64,000 bases of DNA from DATKMK01 sp035541895 (GCA_035541895.1 DATKMK010000122.1:62001-126000), one strand, 5' to 3'; counted from the stretch's first letter, positions 48,851 to 57,944 are shown. Numbers and translations: made by a program. The notes: a model not told the origin generated them from the letters alone.

Positions 48851-50206
48851 TCAGAGAATGTACCGCGAGAGGTCTTCGTCCTTCACCACGTCTTCGAGCT
48901 TGTCGCGCACGTAGGCGGCGTCGATCACGATGGCCTTGCCCTCCAATTCGGGCGCGTCGAACGAAATCTGATCGAGCAGGCGCTCGACGACCGTGTGCAG
49001 GCGGCGGGCGCCGATGTTTTCCGTGCGCTCGTTGACCCGCGCGGCAATCGCGGCGATTTCGGCGATCGCGTCGTCGCGGAACTGCAAGCTGACCCGCTCT
49101 GTCGCCATCAGCGCGACGTACTGCTTGATCAGCGCGTTTTGCGGCTCGGTCAGAATGCGGACGAAGTCCTGTTGCGTGAGCGCGTCGAGTTCGACCCGGA
49201 TCGGAAACCGTCCTTGGAACTCGGGAATGAGATCCGAGGGCTTGGCGATGTGAAACGCGCCCGAGGCGATGAAGAGAATGTGGTCGGTGCGCACCATCCC
49301 GTACTTGGTGTTCACGGTCGAGCCCTCGACGATCGGCAGCAGATCGCGTTGCACGCCCTCGCGCGACACGTCGGGCCCGGTGGCTTGTTGGCGGCCGGCG
49401 ATCTTGTCGATCTCGTCGATGAAAATGATGCCGGATTGCTCGACGCGCCGGATCGCTTCCTTGTGGACCGCGTCCATGTCGACGAGCTTGCCGGCTTCTT
49501 CCTGCGTCAGGACGGTGAGCGCGTCGGGGACGGCGAGCCGCTGTTTCTTGCTTTTCTTCGGCATGAGGTTGGAGAACATGTCTTTGAGATGGAACTCCAT
49601 CTCCTCCATGCCTTGCGGCGTGAAGACTTCGACCATCGGCATGGCGGTGACGGTGCTTTCCAACTCGACGATGCGTTCGTCGAGCTTGCCTTCGCGCAGC
49701 ATGCGGCGGAGCTTCTCGCGGGTGGCGGCGGCGCTCTCGTCGACCTCGGCGGCGCCGGTCATCGGTTGGACGCGCCGCTCGGCGGCGGAAGTCGGCGGGA
49801 GCAGCAGATCGAGCAGCCGCTCTTCGGCGAGGTCGCGTGCCCGCACCTGCACCTTCTCCTGTTCTTCCTCTTTCACCATCTTGATCGCCAGGTCGGTGAG
49901 GTCGCGGATCATCGATTCGACGTCGCGGCCGACGTAGCCGACTTCGGTGAACTTCGAGGCCTCGACCTTGAGGAACGGTGCCTGCGCGAGTTTCGCGAGC
50001 CGGCGCGAGACTTCGGTTTTGCCGACGCCGGTGGGACCGATCATGATGATGTTCTTGGGCGCGATTTCGTCGCGCAGTTCTTCGGGCACCTGCAACCGCC
50101 GCCAGCGGTTACGCAGCGCGATCGCAACCGCGCGCTTGGCTTTGCGCTGGCCGACGATATAGCGATCCAGCTCCGAGACGATTTCCCGGGGCGTCATGTT
50201 GCTCAT
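48851..50206 (-). CDS. hslU: HslUV protease ATPase subunit
   Basis: HslU is the AAA+ unfoldase that feeds HslV. It has 451 residues: N-terminal TPREIVSELDRYIVGQ, Walker A GPTGVGKTE, an I-domain of about 110 residues, Walker B IIFIDEIDKIA and the C-terminal sensor region. The last residues (EDLSRYIL) match the conserved tail that docks into HslV. The start overlaps the hslV stop by ATGA. Confidence 0.97.
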   Translation of the reverse strand: MSNMTPREIVSELDRYIVGQRKAKRAVAIALRNRWRRLQVPEELRDEIAPKNIIMIGPTGVGKTEVSRRLAKLAQAPFLKVEASKFTEVGYVGRDVESMIRDLTDLAIKMVKEEEQEKVQVRARDLAEERLLDLLLPPTSAAERRVQPMTGAAEVDESAAATREKLRRMLREGKLDERIVELESTVTAMPMVEVFTPQGMEEMEFHLKDMFSNLMPKKSKKQRLAVPDALTVLTQEEAGKLVDMDAVHKEAIRRVEQSGIIFIDEIDKIAGRQQATGPDVSREGVQRDLLPIVEGSTVNTKYGMVRTDHILFIASGAFHIAKPSDLIPEFQGRFPIRVELDALTQQDFVRILTEPQNALIKQYVALMATERVSLQFRDDAIAEIAAIAARVNERTENIGARRLHTVVERLLDQISFDAPELEGKAIVIDAAYVRDKLEDVVKDEDLSRYIL

Positions 50207-50766
50207 CCGAGTTCCTCGATCACGAACGTATCATTGGTGAAGACGCAGATCGCCGCGGCGATTCGCATCGCTTCTTCGGCAATCGCGCGCGGTGTCAACG
50301 CCGAGTGCTTCAGCAATGCGCGCGCCGCGGCCAGCGCGTAGTTGCCGCCCGAGCCGATCGCGATCACGCCGTCGTCGGGCTCGATGACGTCGCCGCTGCC
50401 CGACAATACCAGCAGACCGTCCTTGTTCGCCGCGATCAACAGCGCTTCGAGCCGGCGCAAGATGCGGTCGGTTCGCCAGTCTTTGGCGAGTTCGACCGCG
50501 GCGCGGGTGAGGTTGCCGTTGTACTGTTCGAGTTTGGCTTCGAACTTGTCGAACAGCGTGAAGGCGTCGGCGCTCGATCCGGCAAAGCCGGCGATGACCT
50601 GGCCGTTGTAGATCCGCCGCACTTTGCGCGCACCGGCCTTCATCACGGTATTGCCCATGCTGACCTGACCATCGCCGGCCATCACCACCTTGCCCTGATG
50701 CCGCAGCGCCAAGATGGTGGTGCTGCGAATCCGGGGAACACGTCTCCTTGTGTGGCGGGTCACCAT
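50203..50766 (-). CDS. hslV: HslUV protease peptidase subunit
   Basis: HslV is the N-terminal threonine peptidase of the HslUV protease. The mature core begins TTILALRHQGKVVMAGDG, and GNTVMKAGARKVRR follows. From the ATG at 50766 the catalytic Thr would be residue 16, preceded by a basic leader (MVTRHTRRRVPRIRS). Most HslV proteins have only one or a few residues there. An AAGGAG site lies inside this leader at 50744-50749, so the real start may be internal. The 3' end overlaps hslU. Confidence 0.93.
   Translation of the reverse strand: MVTRHTRRRVPRIRSTTILALRHQGKVVMAGDGQVSMGNTVMKAGARKVRRIYNGQVIAGFAGSSADAFTLFDKFEAKLEQYNGNLTRAAVELAKDWRTDRILRRLEALLIAANKDGLLVLSGSGDVIEPDDGVIAIGSGGNYALAAARALLKHSALTPRAIAEEAMRIAAAICVFTNDTFVIEELG
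50744..50749 (-). promoter_or_regulatory. Shine-Dalgarno-like site inside the annotated hslV leader
   Basis: AAGGAG lies 13 nt before an in-frame ATT codon (50730-50728), which would start the protein as M-R-S-T-T-I. The only nearby GTG is out of frame and only 2 nt away. If real, this site points to a non-canonical AUU start; otherwise it is chance. Confidence 0.3.
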
Positions 50767-50793
50767 CCGTTCACCCCCTCGCACGGCCGGCGC

Positions 50794-51699
50794 TCAGGCG
50801 CGCGGGTGAGCCTTATCGTAGACGGCCATCAGATGGTCGAGATTGAGATGGGTGTACTTCTGCGTCGTCGACAGGCTGGCGTGGCCGAGTAGCTCCTGAA
50901 TCGCGCGCAGATCCGCGCCGGCGCTGAGCAGATGCGTCGCGAAGCTGTGGCGCAGGGCGTGCGGGCTCGCCTTGGTCGCAATGCCCGACGTCAGAATGTA
51001 GTGGTCGACCAGCCGTGCCACCGAGCGCGTCGTGAGACGTTGACCGCGGCGGTTCAAGAACACAACCTGCGGCTCCAGCAAGCGCCGGCAGAGCTGGGGA
51101 ATGCGTGCGCGGTAGGTGTCGAGCGCCGCCAATGCTTTGGCGCCGATTGGAACGATGCGCTCCTTGCCGCCCTTGCCGCGGACGCGGACCAGTTCGAGCT
51201 TGGGATCGACGTCGTCCCAATCCAGACCGACCAATTCACTCACGCGCAGTCCAGCCGAATACACGACCTCGAGCAGCGCGCGATCGCGCACGCCGTCGGG
51301 GGTATCGGCGCGCGGTGCTTCGAGCAAGCGGAAGACGTCGTCGACCGTCAGGTGCACCGGTAACTGCTGGTCCTTCTTCGGAGTCAGCACGCCCGCGGTC
51401 GGGTCGTGCTCGATCACCCCGCGGCGACGGAGAAAGCGACAGAAGGTTTTTACCGCCGACAACTTGCGGCCCGCCGAACTCTTGCGGTTGCGGCGCAACA
51501 GATCGACGAGAAAGGCGCGCACGGCCATCTGGTCGAGCTGCTGCACGTCGACGCCGCGCTCGTCGCCGCCACACAATTGATGCGCAACCAGAAAGGCGTT
51601 GAACTGGCGCACATCGCTGACGTAGTTGCGCACGGTGTGTGCGGACGCATTCCGCTCGACCCGCAGTGCCTGCTCGAAAGCCGTGATCTGGTTCAACAT
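50794..51699 (-). CDS. xerC: Tyrosine recombinase XerC
   Basis: XerC resolves chromosome dimers at dif together with XerD. From the ATG at 51699 it has 301 residues. The catalytic set is complete: R152 (SAGLRVSEL), K177, H247 and R250 (HALRHSFATHLL), H273 (LLGHASLS) and Y282 (KYTH). The position upstream of hslVU matches deltaproteobacterial genomes, which favours XerC over a phage integrase. Confidence 0.93.
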   Translation of the reverse strand: MLNQITAFEQALRVERNASAHTVRNYVSDVRQFNAFLVAHQLCGGDERGVDVQQLDQMAVRAFLVDLLRRNRKSSAGRKLSAVKTFCRFLRRRGVIEHDPTAGVLTPKKDQQLPVHLTVDDVFRLLEAPRADTPDGVRDRALLEVVYSAGLRVSELVGLDWDDVDPKLELVRVRGKGGKERIVPIGAKALAALDTYRARIPQLCRRLLEPQVVFLNRRGQRLTTRSVARLVDHYILTSGIATKASPHALRHSFATHLLSAGADLRAIQELLGHASLSTTQKYTHLNLDHLMAVYDKAHPRA

Positions 51700-51799
51700 A
51701 GTCGTCGATCGGTCGCATTGTGAGCGACGCAATGCGTATGGTATCAACCACGCCTACCAGCGGCAAGGAACGGGGCAAGTTTCTATTCAACGATCGCGA

Positions 51800-52111
51800 A
51801 TGATGGCGCAATCTGACCACGACGGGCGAGTCTGTCACCAGTGCGGAGCTGATATCGGATCGGTCGAGCGCGTCGGTCGCCGCGACGCCTGCCTCAAGTG
51901 CCGCGCCGACCTCCACTGCTGCCGCAACTGCCGCTTCTTCGCCCCGGGCCATCACAACGATTGCCTCGAAACCCAGGCCGAACGCCAGGTCGACAAGGTG
52001 GCGGGCAACTTCTGCGACTACTTTTCGTTTCGAGCCGGCGGCCGGGCGGCCGCCAAACCCGCCGGTGGCGACGCGCGCGCCAAGCTCGGTGCGCTGTTTC
52101 GTAAACCCTAG
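51800..52111 (+). CDS. Small Cys-rich protein, probable zinc binding
   Basis: This is a 103-residue protein of unknown function. Two CxxC knuckles (CHQC, CLKC) are followed by CCRNC, a His pair and further Cys residues up to GNFCDYF near residue 77. The pattern suggests a zinc ribbon. The C-terminus is Ala/Gly/Lys-rich. The start is at tandem ATG codons 51800/51803. It is divergent from xerC. Confidence 0.65.
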   Translation: MMAQSDHDGRVCHQCGADIGSVERVGRRDACLKCRADLHCCRNCRFFAPGHHNDCLETQAERQVDKVAGNFCDYFSFRAGGRAAAKPAGGDARAKLGALFRKP

Positions 52112-52145
52112 CGGTCGTGTGCCCATGGTCTGGCCTGACGTGCAT

Positions 52146-52217
52146 GTCATTCTGAGTGAAGCGAACAACCTCATGTTGGTGTTGCAACGAAGGGCCCTTC
52201 GCTTCGTTCAGGGTGAC
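52146..52217. repeat. Imperfect inverted repeat of the CATTCTGAGTGAAGCGAA type
   Basis: The left arm gtcattctgagtgaagcgaac (52146-52166) and the complement of the right arm at 52197-52217 agree at 17 of 21 positions. Its centre reads into the next gene. It resembles short palindromic repeats found between genes in many bacterial genomes. Confidence 0.65.
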
Positions 52218-52619
52218 CGAGCACGGTCTTGGGTGGGGGTGGCGCTGATGTTGTTGGGACCGGTTGCCTGTCGACCCGGAGCCGACACGGCGCAAGGCAC
52301 GGCGGAGCGGTTCGTTGACGCCCACTACGTTCAGATCAATCTCGCGCAGGCCAAGGAGTTGTGCGTCGGGCCGGCGTTCGCGAAGGTCGAGGAGGAGCAG
52401 CGGCTCACCACCGGACAGGTCATCGACGAGACGACGCGTAAGCCGCATGTCGGATATTCTCTGGTGGAGAAACGCGAGGAGGGCGCCGATCGCGCCTCCT
52501 TCTTGTTCGACGGCAAGATTCGGTTCGATGACGGCGGCAACTTCGCGCGCAAATGGATGATCACGACGCGCAAAGAACCCAACGGCTGGCGCGTCTCGAA
52601 CTACGACGAGTCGGAGTGA
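52173..52619 (+). CDS. Putative lipoprotein of unknown function
   Basis: From the ATG at 52173 this is a 148-residue protein with a basic n-region, a hydrophobic stretch (VGVALMLLGP) and a lipobox-like LGPVAC (Cys33). The remaining about 115 residues (EEEQRLTTGQVIDETTRKP and WRVSNYDESE) are not recognised. The upstream repeat at 52146-52217 overlaps the proposed n-region. A GTG at 52233 or 52239 or the ATG at 52248 could be the true start, which would shorten the signal. Confidence 0.5.
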   Translation: MLVLQRRALRFVQGDRARSWVGVALMLLGPVACRPGADTAQGTAERFVDAHYVQINLAQAKELCVGPAFAKVEEEQRLTTGQVIDETTRKPHVGYSLVEKREEGADRASFLFDGKIRFDDGGNFARKWMITTRKEPNGWRVSNYDESE

Positions 52620-52668
52620 GAGGGTGAAGGGTGAGTCGTGAGTGGTGAGTTGTGAGTGGTGACTCGTG
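52620..52668. repeat. Short tandem GTGAGTSGTGA-type repeat
   Basis: Several degenerate copies of a GTGAGTNGTGA unit run in tandem between the lipoprotein and the DUF35 gene. The GTG start of the DUF35 gene lies in the last copy. A complementary version occurs at 56948-57003, and a related GTGGTGAGTGG stretch at 26100-26115. Confidence 0.55.
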
Positions 52669-53133
52669 ACTGGGCGGAAGGAAGCAATTGCCATTCGCGG
52701 CGGGTTGTTTTCGATCGACCCGCCGCGATTGCTCGGCGGACGTTGCGGGCGCTGTGGTCGACACCACTTTCCGGCGCAAGGGACGTGCCCCTATTGCGGT
52801 GCGGCTGACTGCACAACCGTTTCGCTGAGCGAGCGCGGCACGCTTCGACTCTTCACCGCCGTGCACAACGCGCCGCCTGGTTATCGCGGCGCGGTGCCAT
52901 ATGGCTTCGCCGTCGTCGAGCTGCCTGAAGGCCTCCGCATCATCAGTCCGCTGACTGAAGCGCGCTTCGATCAATTGCGCGCGGGTATGGCGGTGCGCCT
53001 GCGCCTCGCGCCGCTGTTCGTCGATGACGACGGACACGAGGTGCTCACCTACGCGTTTGAGCCCGAAGGGTCTTCTTCAGGTGTAGCGACGACGCAGATG
53101 TCCCCCCACCAGAACGGCGCTGACGCATCATGA
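52666..53133 (+). CDS. DUF35 zinc-ribbon/OB-fold protein, partner of the thiolase-fold enzyme
   Basis: This is a 155-residue protein with a rubredoxin-like zinc ribbon (C27, C30, C41, C44: RCGRC and CPYC) followed by an OB-fold. It matches the DUF35 family, whose members bind acyl-CoA and work in complex with thiolase-fold enzymes. The GTG at 52666 is the chosen start. Its stop overlaps the start of the thiolase-fold gene (ATGA), consistent with equal production of two subunits. Confidence 0.85.
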   Translation: MTGRKEAIAIRGGLFSIDPPRLLGGRCGRCGRHHFPAQGTCPYCGAADCTTVSLSERGTLRLFTAVHNAPPGYRGAVPYGFAVVELPEGLRIISPLTEARFDQLRAGMAVRLRLAPLFVDDDGHEVLTYAFEPEGSSSGVATTQMSPHQNGADAS

Positions 53134-54269
53134 GCCGGAACGTTGCTATCGCCGGGGTCGGCATCCATCCGTTCGGTCGTTTCGGCGGCAAGAGTTTGGT
53201 CGATCTCGGTGTTGAAGCGGTTCAGAGGGCGCTAGAAGACGCTAGTGTCGATCGGACACGCCTCCAAGCCGCGTACTGCGGAACGGTCTACTCAGGCGTA
53301 GCCGCCGGGCACCGAGTGCTGACTGCGCTGGGAGCCACAGGGATTCCGACGATGAACATCGAAGCCGGCTGCGCCAGCGGCGGCGCGGCGTTGCAACTCG
53401 GCGTCGAAGCGATTCGATCGGGGCAGTACGATTGCGTGCTCGCCTTCGGCATGGAGAAGATGCCGCGGGGAATCATCCGCTCGTCGTTCTGGGAGCCGTG
53501 GGCGGAACAAATGGGCCTGAGCCCGGCGCCCGCCTACTTCGCCTTGCGTGCCCAGCGGCTGATGCTGGAAAGCGGCGTGACGCGCGAGCAGCTTGCGCAA
53601 GTGTCGGTGAAGAACCATCGCAACGGCGTCGACAATCCATACGCGATGTTCCGCAAGCCGTTCACGATCGAGCAGGTACTCAACTCGGCGATGGTCTGCG
53701 ACCCGCTGACCTTGTACATGCTCTGTTCACCCAACGAGGGCGCGGCCGCGGTCGTGCTCCGGCCGGCGAGCGGCGCGCCGGGAGAAGTCGTTGTGGCCGC
53801 TGCCGCGTTACGGTCCCATTTGCCCGGCAACGTGCTCGGCGAGCACACGCCGTTGTGCGGAGTGGTCGATGACGACGTGACCTCGCCGACCGAGTTGGCG
53901 GCACGCGCCGCCTACGACGGTTCGGGGATCGGACCGGATGATCTCGACGTCGTCGAGTTGCAAGACACCGAGTCGGGCCGCGAGCTGCAATCGTACGAGG
54001 AATTGTTGCTCTGTCCGCCCGGCGATTGCGGCAAGTGGATCGCTGACGGCGTCACCGAACGCAGCGGGAAGCTGCCGGTGAACGTGAGCGGGGGGCTGCT
54101 GTCGAAAGGCGAACCGCTCGGCGCCTCAGCACTAGGGCAGATCGTCGAGTTGACCTGGCAGCTTCGCGGCACCGCAGGCCCACGGCAGGTCGCGCATGCG
54201 CGCATCGCGCTAGCGCACACCGTCGGTCGCGGGGCTAACGCGTGTGTGGTTATCCTCAAACGCGGGTGA
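53130..54269 (+). CDS. Thiolase-fold (SCP-x/lipid-transfer type) enzyme
   Basis: This is a 379-residue member of the thiolase superfamily. The nucleophile Cys is kept (C81 in EAGCASGG). The later motif reads GGLLSKGEPLGAS, with E328 where thiolases have the catalytic His of GHPxGA. A C-terminal Cys lies in GANACVVILKRG. Coupling to a DUF35 gene fits acyl-CoA thiolases, HMG-CoA synthase complexes and retro-aldolases of the Ltp2 type. The substrate is unknown. It is probably not a standard acetyl-CoA acetyltransferase. Confidence 0.85.
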   Translation: MSRNVAIAGVGIHPFGRFGGKSLVDLGVEAVQRALEDASVDRTRLQAAYCGTVYSGVAAGHRVLTALGATGIPTMNIEAGCASGGAALQLGVEAIRSGQYDCVLAFGMEKMPRGIIRSSFWEPWAEQMGLSPAPAYFALRAQRLMLESGVTREQLAQVSVKNHRNGVDNPYAMFRKPFTIEQVLNSAMVCDPLTLYMLCSPNEGAAAVVLRPASGAPGEVVVAAAALRSHLPGNVLGEHTPLCGVVDDDVTSPTELAARAAYDGSGIGPDDLDVVELQDTESGRELQSYEELLLCPPGDCGKWIADGVTERSGKLPVNVSGGLLSKGEPLGASALGQIVELTWQLRGTAGPRQVAHARIALAHTVGRGANACVVILKRG

Positions 54270-54298
54270 CGCGGCTAGCTCGGGCGAGGACGCCTCTT

Positions 54299-54441
54299 TC
54301 CTGACCCTCCCCCGTGGCTGGAGGTGGTCACAGCAGCGGGGACCGTCTTGCGAGACAAACTGCGCTCACCCCAAGCGGTTCGGTATACGACGCGCAGCGA
54401 CCTGCAGGTTCCCTCCTCTGCGAAGCGGAGGAGGGTCAGGA
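54299..54441. repeat. 143-bp element with 12-bp terminal inverted repeats and an inner hairpin
   Basis: tcctgaccctcc at 54299-54310 is exactly complementary to 54430-54441. Inside the right end lies a strong hairpin (ccctcctc...gaggaggg, 54411-54435). There is no open reading frame. It has the form of a small non-autonomous mobile or repetitive element, placed just upstream of sucD. Confidence 0.6.
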
Positions 54442-54517
54442 TGGAGGCGCGATGGCTCAAATTGACTTTGCGTGCGCGAGTCGATAGACGACCTCACCTC
54501 GCACACCGGAGTCACTC

Positions 54518-55387
54518 GTGAGCATTCTCGTCGATCGAAACACTCGCGTCCTCACGCAAGGCATCACCGGCTCGACCGGCCAATTCCACACCCGCGCCTG
54601 CAAGGAATACGGCACCCAAATGGTCGCCGGCGTGACGCCTGGCAAAGGCGGCACCGATTTCGAGGGCATTCCGATCTTCAATACGGTGGCCGATGCCGTC
54701 AAAGAGACCGGCGCCAACGCTTCGGTGATCTACGTGCCGCCGCCGTTTGCCGCCGATGCGATCATGGAGGCCGCCGACGCCGGTGTGTCGCTGATCGTGT
54801 GTATCACCGAAGGCATTCCGGTGCTCGACATGGTGAAGGTGAAGCGCTTCCTCGAAGGGCGCTCGAGCCGACTCATCGGACCCAATTGCCCCGGCATCAT
54901 CACCCCGGGGCAGTGCAAGATCGGCATCATGCCGGGATACATCCACAAGCCCGGTCACATCGGCGTGGTGTCGCGCAGCGGCACGCTGACGTACGAGGCC
55001 GTGCATCAACTCACGCAACTCGGGCTGGGACAATCGACCTGCATCGGCATCGGCGGCGATCCGATCGTCGGGACCTCGCACATCGATGCGTTGGCGCTGT
55101 TCGAGGCCGACCCGGAGACACAGGGCGTCGTGCTGATCGGCGAGATCGGCGGGACCGCCGAAGAAGCCGCGGCCGAGTTCGTGCGTGCAAAGATGACCAA
55201 ACCCGTTGTCGGCTTCATCGCCGGACAGACCGCGCCCAAGGGCAAGCGTATGGGACACGCCGGCGCCATCATCGCCGGCGGCAGCGGATCAGCGGTCGAC
55301 AAGCTGCGGGCATTTGAGGCGGCCGGTATCGCTATCGTGAAGAGCCCCGCGGAACTGGGCTCGACGATGAAGGCGGCGCTCGGCTAA
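54518..55387 (+). CDS. sucD: Succinate-CoA ligase ADP-forming alpha subunit
   Basis: SucD is the alpha subunit of succinyl-CoA synthetase, a TCA cycle enzyme. It has 289 residues with an N-terminal CoA-binding Rossmann domain (TQGITGSTGQFHTRAC), GPNCPGIITPG, and the phosphorylated His at H247 (MGHAGAII). The ATG at 54518 gives the canonical N-terminus. The beta subunit gene sucC, which usually overlaps sucD, is not upstream; a repeat element and a thiolase gene lie there instead. Confidence 0.97.
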   Translation: MSILVDRNTRVLTQGITGSTGQFHTRACKEYGTQMVAGVTPGKGGTDFEGIPIFNTVADAVKETGANASVIYVPPPFAADAIMEAADAGVSLIVCITEGIPVLDMVKVKRFLEGRSSRLIGPNCPGIITPGQCKIGIMPGYIHKPGHIGVVSRSGTLTYEAVHQLTQLGLGQSTCIGIGGDPIVGTSHIDALALFEADPETQGVVLIGEIGGTAEEAAAEFVRAKMTKPVVGFIAGQTAPKGKRMGHAGAIIAGGSGSAVDKLRAFEAAGIAIVKSPAELGSTMKAALG

Positions 55388-55401
55388 GAAGAAGTCCACG
55401 A

Positions 55402-55454
55402 CGGATTGAACGGATTGTGGAAGGAAGATCTGTCGATCAAATCCGTTCAATCCG
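55402..55454. repeat. Perfect 15-bp inverted repeat between sucD and ndk
   Basis: cggattgaacggatt (55402-55416) is exactly complementary to 55440-55454, with a 23-nt loop. There is no T-tract, so a terminator role is unsure. It lies 15 nt after the sucD stop and 28 nt before ndk. Confidence 0.7.
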
Positions 55455-55828
55455 CTTGTAAGGAATCTGAGGAATCAAAGCTATGGTTGAACGGACGCTT
55501 TCCATCATCAAGCCCGATGCGGTGCGCAAGCACGGGATCGGGCAAATCCTGGCGCGCCTGGAGAAAGGCGGATTGCGCGTCGTGGCGAGCCGATTCATGC
55601 GCTTGAGCCAAGCCGACGCGGCGCGCTTTTACGCGGTCCACAAAGAGCGGCCATTTTACACCAGCCTGACGCAGTTCATGTCGTCCGGCCCGATCTTGGT
55701 GTCGGTGCTCGAAGGCGAGAACGCGATTGCACGCAACCGCGAAATCATGGGCGCGACCGATCCGGCGAAAGCGGCGGCCGGCACCATCCGGCGTGACTTC
55801 GGCACGGATGTCGAGCAGAATGCCGTCC

Positions 55829-56938
<1,110 letters not shown>

Positions 56939-56947
56939 AGCGCATGG

Positions 56948-57003
56948 CGACGACTCACGGCTCAGCATTTTTCACTCACGACTCCCGACTCACCACTCAC
57001 CGT
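56948..57003. repeat. Short tandem ACTCACNACTC-type repeat upstream of the lipid kinase gene
   Basis: Degenerate copies of ACTCACGACTC fill the gap between rlmN and the lipid kinase start. The unit is the reverse complement of the repeat at 52620-52668. Confidence 0.55.
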
Positions 57004-57005
57004 CC

Positions 57006-57941
57006 ATGCCCGGCATCGCCGTCGTGGTGAATCCCTTCGCGAAGGGCAATCGCGCGAAGGGAGAACGCATTGAACGTCTGCGCAAAATTCTCGGTGCCGA
57101 CGGCGAGGTGATCGAGACCGCGAGTCTCGATAGCTTGCCCGAGGTGATGCGCGCGATTCGATCGGACGCACGCGAGATCGTCGCGGTGTGCGGCGGCGAC
57201 GGCAGCTATTTTCACGCGCTCTCGGCCTTGGTGCACGAGTACGGCTCGTCACCGCTCCCGGCGTTCTTGCCGCTGCGCGCGGGAACGATGAACACGATGA
57301 TCCGCTCGATCGGCGGCCGCTGGCGCCGACCCGAGCGCATGCTGGCACACGTGATGACCGACTATCGACACGGCCGCACCCACGAAGTGGTCCAGCGCGA
57401 CCTGCTGAGAGTCGACGGACAGTACTACGGCTTCATGTTCGGCGCCGGTCCAATCGTGAACTTCCTTCGCGTGTACTACACCCAAACGGGCAAGGGCCCG
57501 GCCACCGCGGCGCGGCTGATCGTCCTGCTGACCGCGTCCGTGCTGTTGCGGACATCGTTCGCCCGCGGTGTCTTCCAGGCGCTCGAAGCCGACGTCGACT
57601 GCGACGGCGAGCGCGTCCCGTTTCGCCGTTTCAACATCATGTATGCGAGCACGTTGGTCGACATCGGTCTCGGGTTCCGTCCCACCTACTTGGCGACCCG
57701 CAAAGCCGGCTACTTCCATCTGTTGGCGGGGCCGATCTCGCCGACCGAGCTGGTGCGCAAACTGTGGCGTATGCGGCGCGGATTCCCTACCGAATCGGCG
57801 CAGCTCTACGACAATCTGGCGCGCCGGGTGATGGTTGAGTTTCCGCAGCCAACTCAGTACATGGTCGACGGTGAAATTCTGGGTCCGACCCGTACGCTGA
57901 CGGTGGAAGCGGGCCCGCGGCTGCGTTTGATTCGAGGATAA
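57006..57941 (+). CDS. Diacylglycerol kinase catalytic domain (lipid kinase) protein
   Basis: This is a 311-residue protein of the DagK/YegS superfamily. The N-terminus VVVNPFAKGN and the nucleotide loop VCGGDGS (near residue 63) are typical, followed by LRAGTMN. No transmembrane segments stand out, so it is a soluble lipid kinase type. The lipid substrate is unknown. Just before the ATG lies a run of CTCAC-type repeats. Confidence 0.88.
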   Translation: MPGIAVVVNPFAKGNRAKGERIERLRKILGADGEVIETASLDSLPEVMRAIRSDAREIVAVCGGDGSYFHALSALVHEYGSSPLPAFLPLRAGTMNTMIRSIGGRWRRPERMLAHVMTDYRHGRTHEVVQRDLLRVDGQYYGFMFGAGPIVNFLRVYYTQTGKGPATAARLIVLLTASVLLRTSFARGVFQALEADVDCDGERVPFRRFNIMYASTLVDIGLGFRPTYLATRKAGYFHLLAGPISPTELVRKLWRMRRGFPTESAQLYDNLARRVMVEFPQPTQYMVDGEILGPTRTLTVEAGPRLRLIRG

Positions 57942-57944
57942 CGA

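Noticed and set aside
50794..51699. Tyrosine recombinase considered as a phage or island integrase
   Set aside because: Gene order with hslVU and arg genes, its 301-residue length and full XerC motifs point to the chromosomal recombinase; no att-like repeats were seen.
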